12,876 nucleotides of DNA from a bacterium (GTDB lineage: Bacteria; CSSED10-310; JAJRTK01), in assembly GCA_024278345.1 (NCBI GenBank), contig JAJRTK010000508.1, positions 1 to 12,876 of the forward strand. The letters are read 5' to 3'. This document shows positions 1 through 5,723 of this stretch, one piece after another. A program made the position numbers and the translations under genes. The stretch's first letter is position 1; every line of letters begins with the position of its first letter. The notes beneath the pieces were generated by a model. It saw only the letters and a program-made list of their open reading frames with translations. It was not told the origin of the DNA and made no database searches.

Positions 1-95
1 AGGGAGCTGGCTCCCTGGCGTGGGTCTGGGAGCGGCGCTCCCAGCGGAGGTCCGGAGGCAGAGCCTCCGCCGGGTTCCAGGGCTGGAAGCCCTGG
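1..95 (-). repeat. Array of four short GC-rich stem-loops (array A)
   Basis: Four perfect hairpins follow one another. They are 1-16 (7-bp stem, probably cut by the window edge), 26-44 (arms CTGGGAGC/GCTCCCAG, loop GGC), 53-69 (CGGAGGC/GCCTCCG, loop AGA) and 77-95 (CCAGGGCT/AGCCCTGG, loop GGA). The spacers carry GGGT, which is the complement of the ACCC spacers in the array at 305-372, so this array appears to lie in the opposite orientation. Strand is assigned on that basis. Stem sequences differ between members although stem length and loop size are kept. Confidence 0.8.
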
Positions 96-149
96 GGCGG
101 CGTCTGAAATCTGCACCGTGGCCGGTACTATGACCAAGGCCCTCGGAGA

Positions 150-182
150 GCATGGAGGCCGGAAGGCCTCCATGCGAAAGGC
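150..182. repeat. GGAA-loop hairpin repeat, copy 1
   Basis: Arms CATGGAGGCC (151-160) and GGCCTCCATG (165-174) enclose the tetraloop GGAA, a GNRA-type loop. A further G-C pair (150/175) gives an 11-bp perfect stem. The repeat continues with GAAAGGC after the hairpin. Copy 2 at 464-496 matches over about 33 nt with two differences. Confidence 0.8.
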
Positions 183-250
183 AGAGATTTGTCTTCATGG
201 CGGTTGTAGGTACGGTTTACGACCTATGGTTTTGCGGAATTTCTGGCCTT

Positions 251-296
251 CGGGCAACGCCGCGCTCCGCTCGGCGGGTCACGTTTGCGTGACTCG
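251..296 (+). repeat. 46-bp dispersed repeat, left copy
   Basis: This block, from CGGGCAACGCC to GCGTGACTCG, recurs at 12787-12833 in the same orientation, with one single-base indel and two or three substitutions. It contains a perfect 6-bp hairpin, GTCACG-TTTG-CGTGAC (278-293). In both places it is followed by the TCCGGGGA start of a hairpin array, so the repeat and array seem to travel as one module. Confidence 0.75.
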
Positions 297-304
297 GCGG
301 TTGT

Positions 305-372
305 CCGGGGACTCTGTCCCCGGTCCCCTGGCAGGGCTTCGCCCTGCACCCACCAGGGAGTTACCTCCCTGG
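305..372 (+). repeat. Array of three short GC-rich stem-loops (array B)
   Basis: Three perfect hairpins lie at 305-323 (CCGGGGAC/GTCCCCGG, loop TCT), 331-347 (GCAGGGC/GCCCTGC, loop TTC) and 353-372 (CCAGGGAG/CTCCCTGG, loop TTAC). They are separated by 5-7 nt spacers with an ACCC motif. The stems vary in sequence but keep 7-8 bp and a 3-4 nt loop. There is no T-tract after the array, so a simple intrinsic terminator is unlikely. Confidence 0.8.
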
Positions 373-440
373 ACCCACGTTCTTGTACGCTACGCGTCTT
401 TTCTTTCATTCTTCGGCGTGGTTCGAGGATGTTCCCTGAG

Positions 441-496
441 TGTTACCGTGAAAATACACGCCAGCATGGAGACCGGAAGGCCTCCATGCCAAAGGC
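441..496. repeat. GGAA-loop hairpin repeat, copy 2 (extended)
   Basis: The hairpin arms are CATGGAGACC (465-474) and GGCCTCCATG (479-488) around GGAA, with one A/C mismatch compared with copy 1. The upstream part (441-464, TGTTACCGTGAAAATACACG then CCAG) is shared with the inverted copy at 3478-3523. The downstream AAAGGC is shared with copy 1. The copy starts about 37 bp beyond the synthetase stop codon, so it could form the 3' end structure of that transcript. No T-tract follows directly on the minus strand. Confidence 0.75.
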
Positions 497-532
497 TAGA
501 AAACTCAAAAGCGGGACCGTCGGTGGAAGAGG

Positions 533-2329
533 TCAGGCGTAGAAGGCCCCAATGGCCTCAGCATATTTTTCGTGGACGACGTTCCGTTTGATCTTCATCG
601 TCGGCGTCAGCTCGCCCGAATCCACGGAAAACTCTACCGGCAGAAGCTCGATCTTCTTGATGGTCTGGTACCTGGCAACCTTGGCGTTACACTCCTTTTC
701 CACCTGTTCCTGCACGTATTGGCGCACTTTTTGGTTATTGGCAAGGTACGCGAGGCCGCTGTTTTCGAGATCCAGGCGTTCCGCAAGCTCCGCTGTTCCC
801 TCCGGATCCAGAGTCACCAAAGCGCAGAGATAAGGCTGCCGGTCTCCCACCACCACGGCCTGCCCCACACCCGGAATCTGCTGGATATAGGCCTCTAGTT
901 CAGCGGGTGCAACGTTTTTTCCGCCAGCCGTGATGATCAAATCCTTCTTGCGACCGGTGATCCGCAAGTAGCCCTCGTCATCCATGCTCCCCAAGTCCCC
1001 CGTTTGGAGCCATCCAAGCTTTGTGAAGAGCTCTTCGGTCTTCTCTGGCATGTGGAGGTAACCGCGAGTCATGCCCGGTCCCTTGAGCAGAACCTCACCA
1101 TCGTCCGCGATCTTGACCTCAACGCAGGAAAGCGGCGTGCCCACGGCCCCGAATCTCGGTTTTCCATAGGGAGCAACCGTGGCGACGGCCGTCGTTTCAC
1201 TCATGCCATATCCTTCATAGAGAGGAATCCCTATGGAAGCAAAGAACTCCAGCGTTCCCAAAGAAATCGGCGCTGCTCCGGTCACCGCCACCAGCAGACG
1301 ATCCAGGCCCAACGCCGTTTTGATCTTCCCAAGCACAAGCTTGTTGGCAAGTTTTCGGCAAAGAGAGGAACTCTTTTTTCCCGTTTCACAATCCTTCCGA
1401 ACAGCGTCGAGCTCGACTCGCCGAGCCCAGGCCAGCAGCTTCGCCTTCACGCCTCTCGCCTCCGCGAATTTTGCCGTCATGGCTGCCTGAAACTTCTCCC
1501 AGACTCGTGGCACACCCAAAAAGAGCGTCGGGCGCACCGCCACAAGGTGGTCCTTCATCTGTTTGATATCGGGACAGAAGTAGACTTTTCCGCCGGACGC
1601 CAGGTGGAGCAAATTGGTGAACAGTTGCTCCGCTACGTGGCAAAGGGGCAAGTAGCTCACCAAAGCGAAAGTCCCCGGCTGCTGGAAGATCGGAAATTTC
1701 TCAAGCGCCGCCTCGCTCACCGCGATCATACCGCTGTGGTTCAGCTCCACCGCCTTCGGCACGCCCGTCGTTCCCGACGTGTAGATGAGAAGGGAAGTCT
1801 CCTTTTCCTCCACCTCCTTCAGCCGTTTGTCCAGCTCACTGTCATCCCGCTTGTCGCCTAGATCCAGCAGCTCGGCCAGCGACATGACGCCCTCTCCCAG
1901 CGACTGCATCGCGTCCATGGTGACGATGGCCTCCACCGACATCAGGCCGCGTTCCGTGGCCTCGCGGTATTTCTTCAGTTGCTCCAAAGTGTCACAGATG
2001 GCGATCTTTGATCGGGAATGCTGGACAATGTACGCGATTTGGTCCACAGTGTTCGTCGTGTAAATAGGAGCCGGGATTCCTCGCGCCGCCATGATTCCAA
2101 ATTGGCAGACAACCCATTCCATCCGGTTGTTGCCCACGATGGCAACGCACTCTCCCGGCTGGTGGCCAAGAGCGATGAGTCCCTTGGCTACGCCTCGAAC
2201 CGCCTCCCAGTATTCCTTCCAAGTCTTGTGTCGCCAATTCCCTCCGATTTTACCGTGGATCGCTGGTTCATCGGGCTTCCGTTCCGCCCAATCCGCCAAT
2301 CTATGTACAAGTGTATGTCGCTGTCCCAT
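533..2329 (-). CDS. fadD: Long-chain acyl-CoA synthetase (AMP-forming)
   Basis: A 598-residue enzyme of the ANL adenylating superfamily. It activates fatty acids to acyl-CoA through an acyl-adenylate, the entry step of beta-oxidation. The ATP/AMP-binding loop YTSGTTGVPK is at residues 183-192 and the YGMSETT motif at 374-380. The TGD aspartate is D445. The hinge and C-terminal region (TGRKKDLIITAGGKNVAP, 458-475) supplies R460 and K471. Length and the IYTTNT segment near residue 89 resemble the bacterial FadD15/bubblegum-type long-chain synthetases rather than E. coli FadD, so the symbol is by function. The ATG has a strong GGAGG site six bases upstream and lies about 20 nt below a predicted promoter. 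It is transcribed alone, diverging from the nuclease gene. Substrate chain length cannot be read from sequence; a medium-chain or aromatic-acid ligase is a less likely alternative. Confidence 0.93.
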   Translation of the reverse strand: MGQRHTLVHRLADWAERKPDEPAIHGKIGGNWRHKTWKEYWEAVRGVAKGLIALGHQPGECVAIVGNNRMEWVVCQFGIMAARGIPAPIYTTNTVDQIAYIVQHSRSKIAICDTLEQLKKYREATERGLMSVEAIVTMDAMQSLGEGVMSLAELLDLGDKRDDSELDKRLKEVEEKETSLLIYTSGTTGVPKAVELNHSGMIAVSEAALEKFPIFQQPGTFALVSYLPLCHVAEQLFTNLLHLASGGKVYFCPDIKQMKDHLVAVRPTLFLGVPRVWEKFQAAMTAKFAEARGVKAKLLAWARRVELDAVRKDCETGKKSSSLCRKLANKLVLGKIKTALGLDRLLVAVTGAAPISLGTLEFFASIGIPLYEGYGMSETTAVATVAPYGKPRFGAVGTPLSCVEVKIADDGEVLLKGPGMTRGYLHMPEKTEELFTKLGWLQTGDLGSMDDEGYLRITGRKKDLIITAGGKNVAPAELEAYIQQIPGVGQAVVVGDRQPYLCALVTLDPEGTAELAERLDLENSGLAYLANNQKVRQYVQEQVEKECNAKVARYQTIKKIELLPVEFSVDSGELTPTMKIKRNVVHEKYAEAIGAFYA

Positions 2330-2355
2330 CAGAAACCTCCCTGCTAGCAGTGCTC

Positions 2356-2384
2356 ATTAGCCCAAAACTCGTGCCGCCTGTCAA
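2356..2384 (-). promoter_or_regulatory. Sigma70-type promoter for the acyl-CoA synthetase gene
   Basis: On the minus strand a perfect -35 hexamer TTGACA (2379-2384) is followed by a 17-nt spacer and GCTAAT (2356-2361), a four-of-six match to the -10 box. The predicted start near 2349 gives a leader of about 20 nt, with the GGAGG ribosome site at 2336-2340. A perfect 10-bp palindrome CTGCTAGCAG (2341-2350) covers the predicted +1 region and could be an operator. Confidence 0.65.
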
Positions 2385-2618
2385 GGCGCGGCTCGGCTTT
2401 CCCATGGATTTTCCAGGATCTCGCGATCTTTCCGCTCTTGTGTTGAGTTCCGCTCACATCAGTCGCGGCCGCTCCTGCTGCTCGCCCAACCTTATCCGAG
2501 GGGCTTTCTTTCAAAGCGCTCTGGACTTTCTGGCCTGGAACCGTCACCATCGACGGACTAGGGCCGAGCGAATAGCGGAGGTCCTGCATCAATCAGGTTC
2601 CACTGAGGTCACACCATC

Positions 2619-3455
2619 ATGACCAGTCAAAAAAAAACCTCCCCAAAAAGCTGGTACTTCCTGGTAATCTTCGTTTTGGTTCTGCTGTACAGCCTTCTTA
2701 GCCCTTGGGAGCGTCCCCCAGAGCCTCCACCCAGGCCGCCGGTGGAAACCGTCGATAAAGAAATATGCTATGCAGGCTGCCCGAAAAATGTTCGCCACGC
2801 CTGCCAGCAGATCGATCTTCTGAAAAATGATGGCTTTCTTGTGGGGTACTGCGAAGAGAAAAAGAACCCCGCTTGGGTTGCCTACAAAGTCTTTGATATC
2901 GCCGACACGGCCTCGCTAAAGCGCCCCGGGCGCTTCAAGGTGGACAAGCGGACTCGGGCTCAGGTCAAGCATGGCCACTATACCCGCACCGGCTATGATC
3001 GAGGCCACATGGCCCCCAACCACGCTATTGCCACGCGATACGGGCGAGAAGCCCAAATCCAGACCTTTCTCATGACCAATATTTGCCCTCAAAAACCAAA
3101 CCTCAACCGCCGTGTCTGGAGGGCGCTCGAAGAAGAGGTCGCCGATGAATACGCTCAGCGGGAGCAGGAAATCTGGGTCACCACCGGCCCCGTATTTGGA
3201 GCGGCGGAAGAAATCCTGCCCTCCGGTGTTGCCGTTCCGGAGGCATTCTACAAAATCCTCGTCGATGAGATGGACGGAGACGTCCGCACGAGAGCCTATA
3301 TCATCCCGCAATCGGTGGAGGGAGACGAGAATCCGGAGCAATTTCTCACCACCGTAGACGAGGTGGAAAAGCAGACCGGACTCGATTTTCTCTGGCAGTT
3401 CTCCGATGGCCATGAAGCGGAGATCGAACAGGCTGCCAAGATCCAACCGTGGTGA
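2619..3455 (+). CDS. Membrane-anchored DNA/RNA non-specific endonuclease (NUC1/EndoG family)
   Basis: A 278-residue protein of the beta-beta-alpha-metal nuclease family (DNA/RNA non-specific endonuclease, as in Serratia nuclease and EndoG). The catalytic motif DRGHMAPN is at 127-134 with H130 as general base. The metal-binding Asn and the conserved polar pair lie in MTNICPQKPNLN (152-163). Residues 12-28 form one hydrophobic helix after a Lys-rich start. This suggests an inner-membrane anchor or uncleaved signal, followed by a Pro-rich linker (33-42) and an extracytoplasmic catalytic domain. Cysteines at 50, 54, 62 and 78 precede the catalytic core and could form disulfides in an oxidising compartment. 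The start ATG has GAGG ten bases upstream. No immunity gene or toxin-delivery domain is adjacent, so scavenging or processing of extracytoplasmic nucleic acid is more likely than a toxin role. That role is inference. Confidence 0.9.
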   Translation: MTSQKKTSPKSWYFLVIFVLVLLYSLLSPWERPPEPPPRPPVETVDKEICYAGCPKNVRHACQQIDLLKNDGFLVGYCEEKKNPAWVAYKVFDIADTASLKRPGRFKVDKRTRAQVKHGHYTRTGYDRGHMAPNHAIATRYGREAQIQTFLMTNICPQKPNLNRRVWRALEEEVADEYAQREQEIWVTTGPVFGAAEEILPSGVAVPEAFYKILVDEMDGDVRTRAYIIPQSVEGDENPEQFLTTVDEVEKQTGLDFLWQFSDGHEAEIEQAAKIQPW

Positions 3456-3457
3456 TG

Positions 3458-3500
3458 AAAAACGGCCTTGGCCATCGGTGAGGCCTTCCGGCCTCCATGC
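3458..3500 (-). terminator. Possible intrinsic terminator of the DUF1684 gene
   Basis: Reading the minus strand past the DUF1684 stop, GAGGCC-GGAA-GGCCTC forms a short stem. An alternative GGCCT (3481-3485)/AGGCC (3464-3468) pairing is followed by G and five T (3458-3462). Part of the structure is the dispersed repeat, so the repeat may act as a terminator here. Stems are short and the choice between pairings is unclear. Confidence 0.4.
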
Positions 3501-3523
3501 TGGCGTGTACTTTCACGGTAACA
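3478..3523. repeat. GGAA-loop hairpin repeat, copy 3 (inverted, partly degraded)
   Basis: On the minus strand this reads TGTTACCGTGAAAGTACACG, then CCAG, CATGGAGGCC, GGAA and GGCCTC. It matches 441-484 over about 43 nt with two substitutions. The far end of the 3' arm is altered (ACCG interrupts CCATG). It fills the gap between the convergent nuclease and DUF1684 genes and ends one base from the DUF1684 stop codon (3525-3527). Confidence 0.8.
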
Positions 3524-3524
3524 A

Positions 3525-4625
3525 TCATGGTGGAGTGGCCAACACCCCGGAAGAAGGCATCGACTCCACTTTGCCTCCCTCGTGGGGTGGGCCGTACATC
3601 CTCTCCCCCGCTTCCACGCGGAGGTTCAGGCGGTTCTCCTTGGGCGGCAAGGGACACGTAGCGTAGGGCGTAAAGACGCAGGGCGGATTGGTTGCGCGGT
3701 TGAAATCCAGCACGACGGTTCCGTCGGGCGCGGGAGGCCGTGCCACCAGAAAACGGCCACCGCCATAAGTTTCGCGACCGTTGGTGGTGTCTCCGAAGAC
3801 AAAGAAGAGATCTTCTTTCGGGTCCGACTGAAGGGGAATTAGGCCGTATTCCATGCCCTTGTACTGGAACAACACCTTGCCAGGGCTCACTTCCTGGTTG
3901 ACCTGACCCAACACGTTGGGCACGGCGACGGTGGTGCCTCCCGGGGCAGGGATGAGCCGCCCCTCAATTCGCCACTCCAGGGATGGCGGAAAAGAATCGA
4001 CTCCTCGGAAACCCAGATAAACCGGACTCTTCCGATCCTTGACCCGCAGCCCCACTCGCTGGCCGCGGCGGATGACGTAAAACGAGATCGTCCCATATTC
4101 CAACAAGGTCGGGTTTCCGTCGGCATCAGCTCGAAGCGGCAAACGCCCAACGACCTCGCCCCCGTGGGTCACGTGGAGACCGGCGGGGACCTCTACCGAG
4201 ACCTGGTTTCCCTTCCTTTGGAAGGTTGCCAGCAAGGGGGGAACATCCTTGATGCCCAAGACGAGCTCTCCGCCCGGGTCCGAGCCAAACCGGTTCTCTC
4301 CCTCCTGAAACCAGTAGAGCCCCACCAACGTCAGCCAACCGGCTTCCTGGAGGAGGCTCTCCCGCCGCCTGTTTTTCCAGGCTTCCAGATCGGCCAGAAA
4401 ACCTGATTCAGCCGACACGAATCCGTTGCCCGCGGCCAATGGCACGCCACTAGCCTGTCCGCCGGAATCTGAGGCAATTGCAGTATTGGACGACACCAGA
4501 ATCCCGAAGAGGATGAGCCACGGGAAAAGTGTCCTCACGGACTCAATTCCGGTCCAAGAGCAAGGTTTCGCCTGCCAGGCAGGGCCGTACTTCATTGAGT
4601 CAAACCGGTGCCGAATTGGTTTCAT
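3525..4625 (-). CDS. Exported DUF1684-domain protein
   Basis: A 366-residue protein recognised by the family's C-terminal signature, residues 308-333 (FNRATNPPCVFTPYATCPLP followed by PKENRL), and by the N-terminal part of the domain (EAWKNRRRESLL, then GWLTLVGLYWFQEGENRFGS, about 81-114). Residues 32-45 are strongly hydrophobic and are followed by AIA-S (49-52), a plausible signal peptidase I site, so the mature protein should be extracytoplasmic. The n-region before it is unusually long (about 31 residues). The ATG at 4625 has a GGAGAAG site at good spacing; a GTG at codon 30 would give a normal signal peptide but lacks a good ribosome site. The last 20 or so residues after GERMYGP look poorly conserved, and the stop lies next to a dispersed repeat. 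The biochemical function of DUF1684 is not established and I assign none. Confidence 0.85.
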   Translation of the reverse strand: MKPIRHRFDSMKYGPAWQAKPCSWTGIESVRTLFPWLILFGILVSSNTAIASDSGGQASGVPLAAGNGFVSAESGFLADLEAWKNRRRESLLQEAGWLTLVGLYWFQEGENRFGSDPGGELVLGIKDVPPLLATFQRKGNQVSVEVPAGLHVTHGGEVVGRLPLRADADGNPTLLEYGTISFYVIRRGQRVGLRVKDRKSPVYLGFRGVDSFPPSLEWRIEGRLIPAPGGTTVAVPNVLGQVNQEVSPGKVLFQYKGMEYGLIPLQSDPKEDLFFVFGDTTNGRETYGGGRFLVARPPAPDGTVVLDFNRATNPPCVFTPYATCPLPPKENRLNLRVEAGERMYGPPHEGGKVESMPSSGVLATPP

Positions 4626-4754
4626 CCAGTCTTCTCCAAAGTCGTTTCAGTCCCGGGAAAAAGTGGCCGGGAATCGGCGGCTTCACCAGTCCAAGGGCTG
4701 GAAGCTCGGTCGCGGCATCAGCCGGGCGAGCAGCGACTGCCGGACGGCGGGCGA

Positions 4755-4797
4755 TGAGAGCGGAACAGAAGGCAAAAAAAGAGAAGAACCGCTCTCA
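4755..4797 (-). terminator. Possible terminator or stem-loop after the hemolysin III-type gene
   Basis: A perfect 9-bp inverted repeat (TGAGAGCGG 4755-4763, CCGCTCTCA 4789-4797) begins nine bases past the stop codon. A run of seven T on the minus strand (4774-4780) lies inside it. A weak 5-bp stem immediately before the T-run could serve as an intrinsic terminator. The large loop makes the 9-bp repeat itself atypical for that role. Confidence 0.35.
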
Positions 4798-4806
4798 CCG
4801 CGGCGA

Positions 4807-5466
4807 TCATGCGGCGAGAGGCACCACGTAGAAGAGGACCGCGAAGAAATGCAGGGCACTTCCCGTAAGAACGAAGAGGTGCCAGATAGCATGGTTGTAG
4901 GGCAACCGGCGCCAGGCGTAGAAAACGACGCCCACGGTGTAAGCCAGGCCTCCCGATGCCAGCAGGAGCAGACCACCAAGCTCCACTGACTGGAGCAGCG
5001 GCTTGACAGCGATGACAACGAGCCACCCCATGAGCAGGTAAAAGGCCAGGGAAACAGACCGAAACCGGTTTGAACCGGCGACCTTGAGGATGACTCCCGC
5101 GATAGCCAAGCTCCAAATCAGTCCCAGAAGCGTCCAACCCCAAGCGCCTCGGAGGTTCACCAGAAGAAAGGGGGTGTAGGTCCCGGCGATAAGAAGATAG
5201 ATGGCCGAATGGTCCACGACGCGCAGCACGCGTTTTGCCCGCTCCAGCGGGATGGAATGGTACAGGGTCGAAGCCGTGTACATAAGGACGAGGGTTCCGC
5301 CAAAAATGCTGCAACCCACAATGTGCCAGGCTGTCCCTTTTAAAGTCGCAAAAGCCACCATAATCGTGAGCGCGGCGACGCTCAGCAATGCGCCCAGGCC
5401 ATGAGTAATGCCGTGGGCGATCTCCTCGGCGGTGGTGTAGCGATCCATCGTATTCTCTAATGTCAT
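4807..5466 (-). CDS. Hemolysin III family membrane protein (YqfA/PAQR-like)
   Basis: A 219-residue protein with about seven hydrophobic helices, the usual length for this family. Signature elements of the hemolysin III/PAQR (CREST) superfamily are present. They are EEIAHGITHGLGA (14-26), ASTLYHS (65-71) with S66 and H70, VDHSAIY (84-90), GTYTPF (95-100) and HAIWHLFVLTGSALHF (192-207) with H192, H196 and H206. In the superfamily these Ser/Asp/His residues bind a metal and suggest hydrolase chemistry. True haemolysis has been shown for few members, so the family name should not be taken as a toxin call. I chose ATG 5466, which has GAGG ten bases upstream. A TTG at 5475 sits almost on top of that site, and an ATG at 5448 (MDRYTT) is possible. 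Confidence 0.9.
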   Translation of the reverse strand: MTLENTMDRYTTAEEIAHGITHGLGALLSVAALTIMVAFATLKGTAWHIVGCSIFGGTLVLMYTASTLYHSIPLERAKRVLRVVDHSAIYLLIAGTYTPFLLVNLRGAWGWTLLGLIWSLAIAGVILKVAGSNRFRSVSLAFYLLMGWLVVIAVKPLLQSVELGGLLLLASGGLAYTVGVVFYAWRRLPYNHAIWHLFVLTGSALHFFAVLFYVVPLAA

Positions 5467-5515
5467 CCCAACCAATCCTCAAACTGGAAGCCAAGCTCTG
5501 GCCGCGGTCAGCCAC

Positions 5516-5542
5516 AAGGTTCGCTCCCGAAAGCCGAACCTT
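5516..5542 (-). other. Perfect hairpin in the leader of the hemolysin III-type gene
   Basis: AAGGTTCG (5516-5523) and CGAACCTT (5535-5542) form an 8-bp perfect stem with an 11-nt loop, 50 bp upstream of the chosen start. A second small palindrome, TGGCGAACGCCA, lies just upstream of it. The stretch between this gene and the thiolase (5467-5723, about 257 bp) holds these hairpins, an A+T-rich patch around 5590-5635 where a promoter could lie, and the thiolase operon terminator. I do not recognise a riboswitch class. Confidence 0.5.
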
Positions 5543-5661
5543 TGCCCGCCGCCGCGAGGCTGGCGAACGCCAACAAGGAAACGCCGCGAGAATAGAGCTT
5601 TCTTCTAAACTAATTCATTGAGTCCTATTTCGCCAAACAAAGGCCCCGAAAATTGGGGAAT

Positions 5662-5699
5662 TTCAGAAAAACAGCGCAAGAGCAACTTGGCCCTTGCGC
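5662..5699 (-). terminator. Rho-independent terminator of the fadN-fadA operon
   Basis: On the minus strand, downstream of the thiolase stop, GCGCAAG (5693-5699) pairs with CTTGCGC (5674-5680). After three bases this is followed by TTTTT (5667-5671, in TGTTTTTCTG). The hairpin begins about 24 bp after the stop codon. Position, stem and T-tract together fit an intrinsic terminator. Confidence 0.75.
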
Positions 5700-5723
5700 C
5701 GGTAAGTGATTGGTCAATAAGGA

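Larger units (their letters stand above)
1..532. other. Non-coding island of hairpin arrays and dispersed repeats
   Basis: I see no credible gene here. Open frames through it run across inverted repeats and show no recognisable protein family or supported start. The stretch holds two arrays of short perfect stem-loops (1-95 and 305-372), two copies of a GGAA-loop hairpin repeat (150-182 and 464-496) and one copy of a 46-bp repeat (251-296) that recurs at the right end of the window. It lies downstream of the acyl-CoA synthetase gene, whose stop codon is at 533-535. It looks like a REP/BIME-like repeat island, but no known family name is assigned. Confidence 0.75.

Noticed and set aside
305-372. 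Array B as a CRISPR array
   Set aside because: Members are palindromes of differing sequence separated by 5-7 nt. There are no identical direct repeats of 24-40 bp with unique spacers, and no cas gene is present.
305-372. Array hairpins as ordinary intrinsic terminators
   Set aside because: No T-tract follows any of them on either strand, and several lie in succession far from a gene end.
118-591. Plus-strand frames of 157 and 85 codons across the left repeat island
   Set aside because: They run through inverted repeats, encode the same short HASME/KASM-type peptides wherever the hairpin repeat occurs, and show no family or ribosome site. These are read-throughs of repeat DNA.
2619-3455. 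The nuclease as part of a defence or toxin-immunity system
   Set aside because: Its neighbours are a fatty acid synthetase and an exported DUF1684 protein. No inhibitor, helicase, sensor or secretion-delivery domain is present.
4807-5466. Calling the hemolysin III-type protein a toxin
   Set aside because: The family is widespread in non-pathogens and belongs to the PAQR/CREST superfamily; the sequence gives no evidence of lytic activity.
5595-5630. A Bacillus-type FadR operator in the A+T-rich patch (TGAATTAG-like)
   Set aside because: Only a partial half-site can be read and no symmetric second half is present.
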